From contig CAXXFJ010000048.1 of the NCBI GenBank assembly GCA_963677415.2, positions 1 to 64,000 on the forward strand: DNA of 64,000 nucleotides, written 5' to 3'. The notes beneath the pieces were generated by a model that worked only from the letters and a program-made list of their open reading frames with translations, searched no databases and was not told the DNA's origin. The translations under genes and the position numbers were made by a program. Shown here piece by piece: positions 1 to 8,785 of the stretch. This DNA is from JAQUTK01 sp963677415 (lineage in GTDB: Bacteria > Bacteroidota > Bacteroidia > Bacteroidales > JAQUTK01). Numbering within the stretch: the stretch's first letter is position 1; the number at the start of each line of letters is the position of its first letter.

Positions 1-159
1 ACAAAACTTCGTGCCGCAATAGGCCGCAAACTCTTGTTCAAAGGCTTTCTTCTCTTCTCCAAACAGGTACCAGCCCGATTGAACTACTTTCTCTATGGTT
101 GCGGAGAGCTCCGGCTGAAAGGAGTCGGATACCTTTTTAAGTTCGAGATAGTTTACCAT
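1..159 (-). CDS. DegT/DnrJ/EryC1/StrS aminotransferase, N-terminal fragment (FdtB-like)
   Basis: Only the first 53 codons lie in the window; the gene continues past the left edge. Translation from the ATG at 159 reads MVNYLELKKVSDSFQPEL and continues through SGWYLFGEE to AAYCGTKF, which is the typical opening of PLP-dependent sugar aminotransferases (substrate loop, then the region leading to the conserved YCG). The family transfers an amino group from glutamate to a keto sugar nucleotide. The start codon overlaps the stop of the upstream GNAT gene (153-155), so the two are translationally coupled. Two FdtA-like ketoisomerases upstream make a dTDP-3-keto-6-deoxyhexose the likely substrate (FdtB/QdtB role); this is inferred from context. 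The PLP lysine is outside the window. Confidence 0.8.
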   Translation of the reverse strand, partial: MVNYLELKKVSDSFQPELSATIEKVVQSGWYLFGEEKKAFEQEFAAYCGTKFC

Positions 160-1070
160 GACTGTTCAGAATTTAATTTCGTACGTATCGTAATTGATCC
201 CTCTGCCTCCAAAGCCTTCTTTTTGAAAGAGCAAACCCTCATTGAGGCACTGTGCCGCCATCTTCTACAGAGGACACCAAAGTCAATGAAAGGGTAGTCC
301 ACGTAATACGAATGAATGATTGTATCAAACAAAAGGTCTAAAGCGCCGCAATCGCGTCCCATCGCGTTTGTTGCGATGTATTGGATATGTGCCACCTCTT
401 TGCAGAGATAAACGACACATCCTCCGATCAGAATCGAATCTTTAAAAACGCCCACCAGTCGGATCTCTTTCGGAAAAAGTTTGTGAAGCAGCAGAATCTC
501 TGCGAGAGAGTGCACCGGAGTCGTCTGATGTCGGGCGACGAGGTTCTCTGTAAGGATTGCCCAGAAAGGCGCATACTCTTCCGTTTCGGCAACCGACAGT
601 CCCTCTCTCTTCGCCTGAGCCACGCCTCTTTTACGGAGCGTCTTGAAAGGAAGAGCCTTTCCCCCGGCAAAGTAGAAGACATTTTACGTTCCACCAGTGT
701 GGCGTTGTTTCTGAACAAAGCATACAAGTCTTCTCCGCAAGGGTAGCGATGATACATAGATGGAATCGTATGATAAATCAGATTTGTAGCACCGTACGTT
801 GTTTTCAGTGTCTGAAGCAGCAGTTCAAAGCATTGCATCACCAGTACTCCACCCGTATTATCAGCAAGTATCAGTCCGCCGTAGGTCAGTCCCTGATGCG
901 AGTGATAGGTCGTGCCATCCAGATTACCGTAGTACGGCAATATATGTGGTGCCCTCCATAAAGAGGAACGAACAATCAGCAAAGCGATCGGCATGATAAT
1001 CCATGTATTCCCTCTTGAGCAGGAACGTGCCATTGCGGGAATCCTCGACAAACGCATTCCAAACGTTCAT
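153..1070 (-). pseudogene. GNAT/FemAB-like N-acetyltransferase, interrupted by two frameshifts
   Basis: One reading can be assembled across three frames. The ATG at 1070 gives MNVWNAFVEDSRNGTFLLKR. The frame shifts near 926-930, after IAVLR, into the frame encoding SHQGLTYGGLI and FRNNATLVERKMSST. A second shift at the run of five C at 661-665 (GGGGG on the coding strand) moves into LPFKTLRKRG and on to the stop at 153. The SHQGLTYGG block and the RKRG block are recognisable from Bacteroidota GNAT proteins found in sugar-antigen loci. A repaired protein would be about 305 residues. In this operon it may acetylate the amino sugar made by its neighbours; that role is inferred. The breaks may be sequencing errors, because essential leuS nearby carries the same kind of indel. 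Confidence 0.7.
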
Positions 1071-1091
1071 GGAGACCCTCCTTGTAGCGTA

Positions 1092-1517
1092 TTATTTGCA
1101 TCCCTTTTGTGTTTTGAAGTCTTCATACTCTTCCAGATAATCATCTGCCTGATAAAGTTCAGAGGCGAGCACCAGGCAGACCGCTCCGGAAGAGAAGTCC
1201 TGAAGTTCTCTCCAGATGCCCGGCACGATCAGCAGAGCGATGTCCGGTCGGTTCAACCGCACTGTTTTCTGATTTATCCCATCATCCAGCAATACATCAA
1301 AACTGCCACAAGCTGCAATTACGTATTGGTACAACTGTTTGTGTGCATGACCTCCCCGAGAAGCCCCGGAAGGAATGTCATACGTATAATACACGCGTTT
1401 AATGTCAAAAGAAAGATCTTTGCTGCTGTTCAGAGCGGTAAGATTGCCGGCACGATTATGTTCTTTGGGCAGTGTAACGAGCAGGCAGTCATCGAGCGAA
1501 GAGTGTAAGAATGTCAT
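1092..1517 (-). CDS. FdtA/QdtA-type sugar 3,4-ketoisomerase (cupin), canonical copy
   Basis: A 141-residue single-domain cupin of the WxcM/FdtA family. Members isomerise dTDP-4-keto-6-deoxyglucose to the 3-keto sugar in the cytoplasm, ahead of 3-amination. The signature RGGHAHK (about residues 58-64) keeps both histidines of the family active site, followed by the GSFDVLLDDG strand pair and the C-terminal L.L.S.LY...DY segment. The length fits FdtA (about 140). Its ATG overlaps the stop of the upstream FdtA-like gene by 4 bases, and the GNAT gene starts 21 bases downstream, so all four genes form one operon. Whether the product has galacto (Fuc3N) or gluco (Qui3N) configuration cannot be told. 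Confidence 0.82.
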   Translation of the reverse strand: MTFLHSSLDDCLLVTLPKEHNRAGNLTALNSSKDLSFDIKRVYYTYDIPSGASRGGHAHKQLYQYVIAACGSFDVLLDDGINQKTVRLNRPDIALLIVPGIWRELQDFSSGAVCLVLASELYQADDYLEEYEDFKTQKGCK

Positions 1518-1930
1518 CGTGTCTCCTCCTTTCTGAGTTTTGCAAAGTCTTCAAAATCCCACACATAATCATCCGGGTCATATGCCGTTGAGGAGAGCAC
1601 CATACAGATAGCGTTGGTGGAGAAGTTTTCTATGTTTCTCCAGGTCATCTGAGGCACAAATAATCCGTAATAGGAACGGTTGAGAGAGAAGCGCTGTTCC
1701 TCTATTCCATCGTGAAGCACAACATCAAAACTACCCGATAAAGCCACGATCACCTCCTCCTGATTGCGAAACGCATGTCCTCCTCTGCACTCCCCACCTG
1801 GCACATCATAGATCCAGTAGGTGCGTGCAATCTTAAAAGGAACGTGATTATTCTCTTCGATAAAAGAGAGGTTCCCCCGTTCATCTTCAATCTTAGGCAG
1901 CTGCAAGATGCTGGCTTTTCGTGTGTTCAT
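1514..1930 (-). CDS. FdtA-like cupin paralogue with altered active site
   Basis: 138 residues, the same fold and family as the next gene downstream (shared blocks D.PGG...RGGHA, LSGSFDVVLHDG, W...NFS..A.C.VL.S..Y...DY). It is the first gene of the sugar operon. The motif reads RGGHAFRNQ: the second histidine of the family HAH pair is replaced by phenylalanine. In characterised FdtA both histidines lie in the active site, so this copy may be inactive alone, act in a mixed dimer with the canonical copy, or have another specificity. Start chosen at the only upstream ATG, 51 bases beyond the YitT stop. Confidence 0.78.
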   Translation of the reverse strand: MNTRKASILQLPKIEDERGNLSFIEENNHVPFKIARTYWIYDVPGGECRGGHAFRNQEEVIVALSGSFDVVLHDGIEEQRFSLNRSYYGLFVPQMTWRNIENFSTNAICMVLSSTAYDPDDYVWDFEDFAKLRKEETR

Positions 1931-1981
1931 GATCTATTAACGGGAAAGGTTCGTGAAATAGTATAAACGAGCCTTTCAACT

Positions 1982-2877
1982 TTATTTTACTTTGATGTGA
2001 TCAAATCCTTCGCCATACACACCGATTACAGCACTCTGCGAGATGAAAGCTTTCGGATCAAGATCCTTTACCAATCGGAAAATCGTGGTTGATTCCCGTT
2101 TCTTGGCAAGTACAAACATCACTTTCACACCCCTGACCGGTATAGAGTCCGGTACCATCGAGCACGGTGACTCCACGATGCAGGTCCTTATTGATGCGTC
2201 GGCCAATATGTTCATACTCCTTCGATACGATGAAGAACTGTACGGATTGACGGGCACTGTTGACCACCAAATCCAGTACAAAGCTGGTGATGGCAAGAGT
2301 AACTATACCATAAAGCACATTCTCCCACCGTTGAAACACAAAGAAACTGGAAGAGATGATAAAGATATCGAAGAAAAGAATGACCCTTCCTAATGTTATA
2401 TCTCTGTATTTGTTGACAATTGCCGCAATGATATCTGTTCCTCCGGTGCTTCCGTTAGAGATAAAAGCCAAACCAATTCCGGTACCACAGAAGAAGCCTC
2501 CGATGATGGCAGCCATAAACGGATCAATACTGATGACAAAACCGGGAGAAACATACTTTTGGATCACGGACGTAAGAAAGGTTAGCATGAAAACGGCAAA
2601 GATAGTTTTGAGGCTAAATCGGAAGCCCATAATCTTCAGAGCCAGTAAAAGCAAAATAGCATTGATGCCAAAATAGACATATTGTACCCCGATAGCATGA
2701 CTCGAAGCAAAATAGACCAACGAAGCACACACCCGCCACACCTCCGGTAGTAATATCATTAGGCAGCAAAAACAGGATCCATCCGATAGCATAGCACAGC
2801 AATCCAATGGTAATCATGAAGTAATCATGCGCTTCACGCATCACTACTTGCCAGATGGGCACAGTAAGTCCTTTCAT
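1982..2877 (-). pseudogene. YitT family membrane protein (DUF161 + DUF2179), two apparent frameshifts
   Basis: Three overlapping frames together give a complete YitT protein of about 297 residues. From the ATG at 2877: MKGLTVPIWQ, a membrane segment, then LLPNDITTGGVAGV. A shift near 2727 continues as ASLVYFASSHAIGVQ through several hydrophobic helices and FISNGSTGGTDIIA. A shift at the G run near 2130-2133 then gives the C-terminal cytoplasmic domain VKVMFVLAKKRES to the stop at 1982. Removing one base at each site restores a single frame of 298 codons. The family comprises multi-pass inner-membrane proteins of unclear function. It lies 11 bases downstream of leuS on the same strand. The breaks could be sequencing errors or true decay. 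Confidence 0.75.
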
Positions 2878-2888
2878 ACTTATAGTTG

Positions 2889-5677
2889 TTAGAAGACAAT
2901 ATTCACTACTTTATTGGGAACAACAATAATCTTCTTCGCCGGTTTACCTTCCATATATTTAGCAGAACCTTCAGCAGCAAGCGCAATCTTCTCGATCTCA
3001 GCTTTATCAGTATCAGCCGGCAAATCGATGGTGAAACGCGTCTTTCCGTTGAATGAGATGGCGTATGTTACCACATCTTCTTTCAGATAATCCTCATTAA
3101 AGGAGGGCCATTGTGCATCGCAAACAGTTCCGTTGTGCCCCAAAGCCTCCCACAATTCTTCACTGAGATGAGGCGTAAACGGAGAAAGCAGTACGGTCAG
3201 ATCTTCGAGGATGAGACGTTTGTTGCACTTTAGGGAGGACAACTCGTTGACACAGATCATAAATGCACTGATGGCTGTGTTGTAAGAGAATCCTTCTATA
3301 TCACCGGTAATCTTTTTGATCAGTTTGTGTATTGATTTCAACTCCTCTTTGCCGGGAGTCTCCTCTGAGATAGCAAACTCATCGCCCTTGTTGGTAAACA
3401 GGTTCCACAATTTGCGAAGGAAACGTGACGCGCCATCGATCCCATTCGTGTCCCACGGTTTGGACTGTTCCACCGGACCGAGAAACATCTCATAGATGCG
3501 GAGCGTATCAGCACCATATTTCTCCACAATCATATCCGGATTCACCACGTTGAACATAGACTTACTCATCTTCTCCACAGCCCATCCGCAGATATATTTC
3601 CCTTCATCGAGAATGAACTCAGCATTGGCATATTCAGGACGCCATTGCTTGAAAGCCTCCAGATCAAGGATATCATTGGAAACAATATTTACATCGACAT
3701 GGATCGGAGTCACTTCATACTGGTCTTTCAGCCTCAGAGAGACAAATGTATTGGAATCTTTGACACGATAGACGAAGTTGCTTCGTCCCTGAATCATTCC
3801 CTGATTGATCAGGCGCTGGAACGGTTCATCCTTAACAGACGCCCCGATGTCAAACAGGAACTTGTTCCAGAAACGGGAGTAGATCAAGTGACCGGTAGCA
3901 TGTTCGGTGCCGCCGACATACAGATCCACGTTTTGCCAGTAATTAACTGCATTCTCTGAAACCAGAGCGTCGTTGTTGCACGGATCCATATAGCGCAGGT
4001 AATAAGCTGAAGAACCAGCAAACCCGGGCATTGTATTTAGTTCGAGCGGGTAGCCCTCCTTTGTGATCCAGTTCTTGGCACGTCCAGAGGAGGTTCGCCG
4101 GTTTCAGTAGGCAGGTATTTATCTATTTCCGGCAGTTCCAGAGGGAGATCCTTCACGTCCATCATCGTAGGCTGTCCCTCTTTGTAGTACACAGGAAACG
4201 GTTCGCCCCAGTAACGCTGACGGGAAAAAGTAGCGTCGCGCAGACGGAAGTTTGTCTTTACCTTACCCAGTCTTTTCTCCTTGATATATGTTTTTGTCTT
4301 TGCAATTGCCTCTTTGATGCTCAGTCCGTTGAGCACCAGATTGCCTTCAATCTCCTTGCCTGCCATCGGGGAGTTCATCATAAACCCTTCCTTGGCATCA
4401 AAGCTCTCTTCGGATACGTCACATCCTACAATCAGAGGGCGGATTTCAAGCTTAAAATGTTTTGCAAATGCATAATCGCGGCTATCGTGTGCAGGCACAG
4501 CCATGATCGCTCCAGTGCCATATCCGGCCAATACATAGTCGCTGATCCAAATTGGAATTGCCTCGTTGGTCAGCGGATTGATGGCATACGAACCGGAGAA
4601 TACGCCACTGACGCTACGGTCGGCTATACGGTCGCGTTCTGTACGTTTCTTTGTACGCTCCAGATATGCTTGTACCTCTTTAGCCTGCTCCTTCGTTGTC
4701 AGTTGTGGGGTCAGTTCGCTCTCAGGAGCCAGTACCATGAAAGTGACGCCGAAGATGGTATCTGCACGGGTAGTAAATATGGTAAAGCTCAGTTCCGAAT
4801 CTTTCACTTTGAATTGCATCTCAGCCCCTTCGCTCCGTCCGATCCAGTTCTTTTGAGTCTCTTTCAGCGAGTCGGTCCAATCGACAGTATCCAACCCGTC
4901 AAGCAGACGTTGCGCATAGGCAGAAACACGAAGGCACCACTGACGCATCATCTTTTGTTCAACGGGATAGCCACCGCGCAAAGAAAGCCCTTCGACTACC
5001 TCATCATTGGCAAGCACGGTGCCCAACTTCCCACACCAGTTGACCATCGTATTGCCCAGATAAGCAATCCGGTAGTTCATCAATGTTTCCAGCTTTTGAT
5101 TTTCCGTCATTGCTTTCCATTCCGCAGCCGTAAATTCCAGTTCTTCGGAGCAAGCAGCATGGATACCTTTCGTACCATTGCTCTCCAGTTTCTGAATCAG
5201 TGCGGCAATTGGTTGTGCCTTCTTCAGATCAAGATCATAGTAGCTCTCAAACATCCGGATGAAAGCCCATTGTGTCCACTTGTAATAGTTGGGCTCGCAG
5301 GTACGGATCTCACGGTCCCAGTCAAAAGAGAAACCAATCTTGTCCAGCTGTTCGCGGTAGCGGTTGATATTGTTTACGGTCGTAATAGCAGGGTGTTGAC
5401 CTGTCTGGATAGCATACTGTTCGGCAGGCAGACCATACGCATCGTATCCCATCGGATTGAGTACATTATAGCCATTCAAACGTTTGTAGCGCGCATAGAT
5501 ATCCGAAGCAATATATCCGAGAGGGTGCCCCACATGGAGTCCCGCACCGGATGGATACGGAAACATGTTCAGCACATAATATTTCTTTTTGGAAGGATCT
5601 TCGACTACTTTATAGGTCTTGTTCTTTACCCATTCTTTCTGCCACTTCTGTTCAATTTCCCTGAAATTATATTCCAT
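2889..5677 (-). CDS. leuS: Leucyl-tRNA synthetase, one apparent single-base deletion
   Basis: Class I synthetase that charges tRNA-Leu in the cytoplasm. It starts at the ATG at 5677. The HIGH motif is HVGH in FPYPSGAGLHVGHPLGY near residue 48; the editing domain (TTRADTIFG) sits mid-protein, and KMSKS (AVEKMSKSMFN) lies at about 3550-3580. The reading breaks at 4084-4085: one frame runs EPPLDVP to a stop at 4037, while the other continues KNWITKEGYPLELNTMPGFAG to 2889. Adding one G (giving PPLGRAKNW) restores a frame of exactly 930 codons, the usual family size. No other leuS is in the window and the gene is essential, so a sequence error is more likely than a pseudogene. YitT follows 11 bases downstream. 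Confidence 0.92.
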
Positions 5678-5725
5678 ACAGCTCTTATTTTATGAGGATT
5701 GTGTCCATCTCTTTTTTTCAAGCGA

Positions 5726-5733
5726 CAAAGTTA
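5726..5733 (-). promoter_or_regulatory. Bacteroides-type -7 element, leuS
   Basis: TAACTTTG on the minus strand matches TAnnTTTG exactly. Transcription would begin about 40 bases before the leuS ATG. No clear TTG -33 element at 19-20 bases. Confidence 0.55.
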
Positions 5734-5844
5734 GTGAAAGTTTGTGTAAGAAAAGGGTCTGTGAATAATAAAAACACGGAAAGGGACTGGGAGACAAACG
5801 GAAGGAGTCCGTACACCTAACAAACTTTATCCAGATGATTAATG

Positions 5845-5932
5845 AAGCTGTCAACTGGCAGCCCATAAGCTTCCAACTGACAACCCACAAGCTGTCAGCT
5901 GGCAACCCACAAGCTGTCAACTGACATCTTCA
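5845..5932. repeat. 22-bp direct repeat, four contiguous units
   Basis: Units at 5845-5866, 5867-5888, 5889-5910 and 5911-5932, each beginning AAGCTGTCAACTGGCA or a close variant and mostly ending AACCCAC. The last unit diverges at its 3' end. The array is bracketed by an 8-base inverted repeat, TAATGAAG at 5840-5847 and CTTCATTA at 5928-5935. There are no spacers between units, so it is not a CRISPR. Confidence 0.85.
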
Positions 5933-6030
5933 TTAGTTCTCCTGAAGAAAGCAGCTAGGATGCCTTCTAAAAAGGTGCAAACGTATGGAAGTGAGTATCA
6001 AAGGAAACCGTGTACTGATCGGTAGCGACA

Positions 6031-6078
6031 CAAAAAAAACGGGGAGGAACTCTTTTATGTCCCTCCCCGTTTTGTGAA
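6031..6078 (-). terminator. Rho-independent terminator after gldN
   Basis: Stem AACGGGGAGG / CCTCCCCGTT with a loop of about 14 bases and A/T runs on both sides. It lies 28 bases past the gldN stop and could work in both directions. Confidence 0.85.
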
Positions 6079-6105
6079 AACCGTGTTACAGTTCCTGTAT
6101 GAGTT

Positions 6106-7173
6106 TTATTTCCGAACAGAAGCGCGTACAGAACGGCTACTGGATGATTTGGTTTCAGGCGCTTTTACCTTGCTCTTTGAAGTAGTTGTTTTTGATTCGG
6201 CACGGGCAGTTTTGGCCTTTGCTTTCTTAGACTTATCTATGACGAGAGTCGTGTCTGGTTTGACCCACAGGCAAGCCTCAAAAGTGTCAATCTGTTGTTC
6301 AATCTTCTCCCGTTCTTTGCGCAGTTTGGTAGAGTCATTATTCGCAATCTGAGCCAGACTCTTATTGGCCATGTTAGTGGCATAGAAGATATCCCCTTTA
6401 TACTGCTTCATCGTGAAGTAATCAGCGTAAGTCAGGCGGAGCGTGTTGTTGGTGTTGCTTGACAAGATCGGCGTCTGAGTGAGGAAAGGAGCCAGATCTT
6501 CGTACTTAATCCAGAACATCGGCACGCGCGTACTCAGACCGTAGTCGTCTTCACGGGTGATGATCGGACAGATGCTGAATATCGAAGAAGCAAATTGTGA
6601 AGAACGCTGATCAAAACTATATATTTCTTTGATGTAAAAGCTCTTGACGCTATTGGAAGGAATATCGCTGTTCTCGATTTTGTAGGTAATGTTTTTGCTT
6701 CCACGTACCACCTCTTCTTCGTTGATAATCTCGTAAAGATCGAGTAGATCTTTAAAGTTAATCTTGTACTGATCGGTAAAGACTTCCCTTCCATCTACAT
6801 CCTCGTAGGCTGTAATCTTCCCTTCTGCCAGCAGACGAAAGATCAGCGTGAATAGATTGGCACGGTCACCAATCGGAGTCGAAGGAGAAAACAAAGGCAT
6901 GTTTTCTTCTTTTGCATCGCTCAAGTCACGGTAGATCTCCCGCGACCATACCGTCTGATTGACGGAAACGGGCCCACTGCCAAATTTGCTTTGCGCGCGG
7001 ACAGAGAGTTGTTTGGCGTCTGATTTCTGTGCGGCAGCGGCAGCATCCAGCTTCTCTCTCGCAGAAGTAGTCGCGGCTCTTGTAGGAGTAGCTGTATTGG
7101 TGGTCTGTGCCCAAGTGACACTTGTGCTTGAAAATGCCAGAAGAAGTGTGGCAATTATTACTGTATGTTTCAT
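6106..7173 (-). CDS. gldN: Type IX secretion system protein GldN/PorN
   Basis: 355 residues. A signal peptide (MKHTVIIATLLLAFSSTSVTWAQ) exports it to the periplasm, where GldN/PorN joins GldK/PorK in the ring complex under the outer membrane. The core carries family blocks such as WSREIYRDLSD near residue 80 and GDRANLFTLIFRLL. The last 40 residues are a low-complexity Lys/Ala/Ser/Arg tail. The ATG at 7173 is preferred over the adjacent in-frame GTG at 7176. Last gene of porP-gldK-gldL-gldM-gldN, 15 bases after the gldM stop, followed by a strong terminator. Confidence 0.92.
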   Translation of the reverse strand: MKHTVIIATLLLAFSSTSVTWAQTTNTATPTRAATTSAREKLDAAAAAQKSDAKQLSVRAQSKFGSGPVSVNQTVWSREIYRDLSDAKEENMPLFSPSTPIGDRANLFTLIFRLLAEGKITAYEDVDGREVFTDQYKINFKDLLDLYEIINEEEVVRGSKNITYKIENSDIPSNSVKSFYIKEIYSFDQRSSQFASSIFSICPIITREDDYGLSTRVPMFWIKYEDLAPFLTQTPILSSNTNNTLRLTYADYFTMKQYKGDIFYATNMANKSLAQIANNDSTKLRKEREKIEQQIDTFEACLWVKPDTTLVIDKSKKAKAKTARAESKTTTSKSKVKAPETKSSSSRSVRASVRK

Positions 7174-7188
7174 CACTAATCGTGTTTT

Positions 7189-8763
7189 CTAATTAATAAT
7201 AACTTCTAGAGGTGGAAGACTTTGCTCTACACCGTCGGGACCGATAGCGCGTACTCTGGAGATAAAGAAGCGGCTTCCTTTGCTCAAGTTACGAAATCGT
7301 CCCACCATTTTCTCGGAGAATTTTGTTCCTTCTGTTCGTTCAAAGACATTGTCTCCCATGGCATTGATGAATGTAGTCTCAAAGCTTAGTACCCTGTATG
7401 TCACATCCAAAAAGTCGTCATCCAAAGCAGCAATGATTCCGGGGGCTGCAAGAACGCTCGCCTTCGATATTGCACGGTCACCCTTGTAGCGTTGTTGTAC
7501 TCCTTTATCATCCGTGTAAACGATGAAGGGACGAGGAGTAGGCAATGCGCGTACACGGAATGTCTTGGTGGCTACCACCTGGCTTCGTCCATCCAATGTG
7601 GCGCTAACTGCGATCAGACACTCTTTTCCTATCTGTGTTGGTTTTACGCTCCAGTTATTTCCTGTATGGGTGAGTGTTCCATTGCCGTTGGTGATGCTTG
7701 CAGACACTTGACTGTTGGGTACACCCGGAACGGAGATCTCTATTGGATTGTCAATACCTGCATAGAAGACATTGACCAACGTTGGAGAGATTGTTGCAGT
7801 CGGTTCGACAACAGTGTAATCTTCTTTGAACGGACGCATAATTTTTGTTCCGTCGGCGTGCTGTAACTCAATAAAGCCTGTCAGTGAGAAGTTGCCTGTT
7901 GTATTGCAGATCATCTCATATTTCCCTTTCTGGTCAGCAGCCAGTTCTTTGTTGTTGATATAGTAACGCGGAAGTTGAGTGGAGTCTTCCGCCGAGAGTA
8001 CCAGTTGAGCGGTATATTTTCCACCTCGAATCACATTGCGTGAGTTGGGTATTACGTATGCTTTGATCTGATTGACACGAAAATCACTTACGTCAATGTT
8101 TGTAACAAGCGTGTGAACAATCTCAGATTCTGCATAGCGGATGTCATTCTGAAGCTTGGTGAGAATCGTTACCGCTGCGGCTACCGGCATATTTTCAAAC
8201 ATGGATTCTTCCCAGTTCTTATTCGCTGCTTTTGCTTTCTTACTTCTCTCCGTGCTAAGATTAGAAGCAATGACGGACCGTTTCAAACTGTCTTGCACCA
8301 TCTCAAGGATAGAAGAGCGGTAATTATTGATCGCTTTGTAAAGTTTCTTTCCTTCATTGTTGGCGACTTCTCTCAACATAACCTGTCCGGCGGCATCTAC
8401 ATTGTCCAAAGCTTCAATATTGTTAACATCTCCTTTTTTACCATCTGCCTTCTTTACTATGCGGACTTTCAAATCTTGCGCATAATTATAAAGAGAGTCG
8501 GAGAGTTTGCGGACCATCATTCCTTTATCATACCATTCTTTTACCTTTTCCGGGTTCTTTTGATAATATGATTCGAGGTCATCGTACAGAGAATTATTTT
8601 GTATCGTGGCATTTTCGGTCGTCTTAGAGATGCTTTTTTCAACCAGAGAAAACCCGTTCAAAACGTCTGAAGAGACGTTAAGAGCAAGCAAGGCGGTGAG
8701 GATGATATACATCAGATTTATCATCTTCTGCCTCGGGGTCTCTGGTGCGTTAGTTGCTGCCAT
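7189..8763 (-). CDS. gldM: Type IX secretion / gliding motor protein GldM/PorM
   Basis: 524 residues, the family's usual size. The N-terminus has one transmembrane helix (about residues 14-32, MINLMYIILTALLALNVSSD) after the PRQKMIN motif typical of GldM; the rest is a long periplasmic rod of helical then beta-rich domains ending in the conserved PPLEVIIN. GldM pairs with GldL to form the proton-driven inner-membrane motor and contacts the GldK/N ring. Lies between gldL (22 bases upstream) and gldN. Confidence 0.95.
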   Translation of the reverse strand: MAATNAPETPRQKMINLMYIILTALLALNVSSDVLNGFSLVEKSISKTTENATIQNNSLYDDLESYYQKNPEKVKEWYDKGMMVRKLSDSLYNYAQDLKVRIVKKADGKKGDVNNIEALDNVDAAGQVMLREVANNEGKKLYKAINNYRSSILEMVQDSLKRSVIASNLSTERSKKAKAANKNWEESMFENMPVAAAVTILTKLQNDIRYAESEIVHTLVTNIDVSDFRVNQIKAYVIPNSRNVIRGGKYTAQLVLSAEDSTQLPRYYINNKELAADQKGKYEMICNTTGNFSLTGFIELQHADGTKIMRPFKEDYTVVEPTATISPTLVNVFYAGIDNPIEISVPGVPNSQVSASITNGNGTLTHTGNNWSVKPTQIGKECLIAVSATLDGRSQVVATKTFRVRALPTPRPFIVYTDDKGVQQRYKGDRAISKASVLAAPGIIAALDDDFLDVTYRVLSFETTFINAMGDNVFERTEGTKFSEKMVGRFRNLSKGSRFFISRVRAIGPDGVEQSLPPLEVIIN

Positions 8764-8785
8764 ATCTGTTAGTTAGGTTCTTTAT

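Larger units (their letters stand above)
5734..6105. other. Gene-free interval between leuS and gldN
   Basis: About 370 bases without a credible gene. It holds the leuS promoter edge, the four-unit 22-bp tandem repeat (5845-5932) and the terminator after gldN (6031-6078). The remaining sequence has no recognisable signal. Confidence 0.7.

Noticed and set aside
4030..4100. Programmed frameshift in leuS
   Set aside because: No slippery heptamer or downstream structure is evident; a missing G in CTGGGACGT explains it, and four similar breaks occur in neighbours.
4457..5695. A 412-codon plus-strand open frame across the 5' half of leuS
   Set aside because: It is entirely antisense to recognisable LeuS motifs and has no family signature.
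5845..5932. CRISPR array
   Set aside because: Units are contiguous 22-mers without unique spacers, and no cas genes are nearby.
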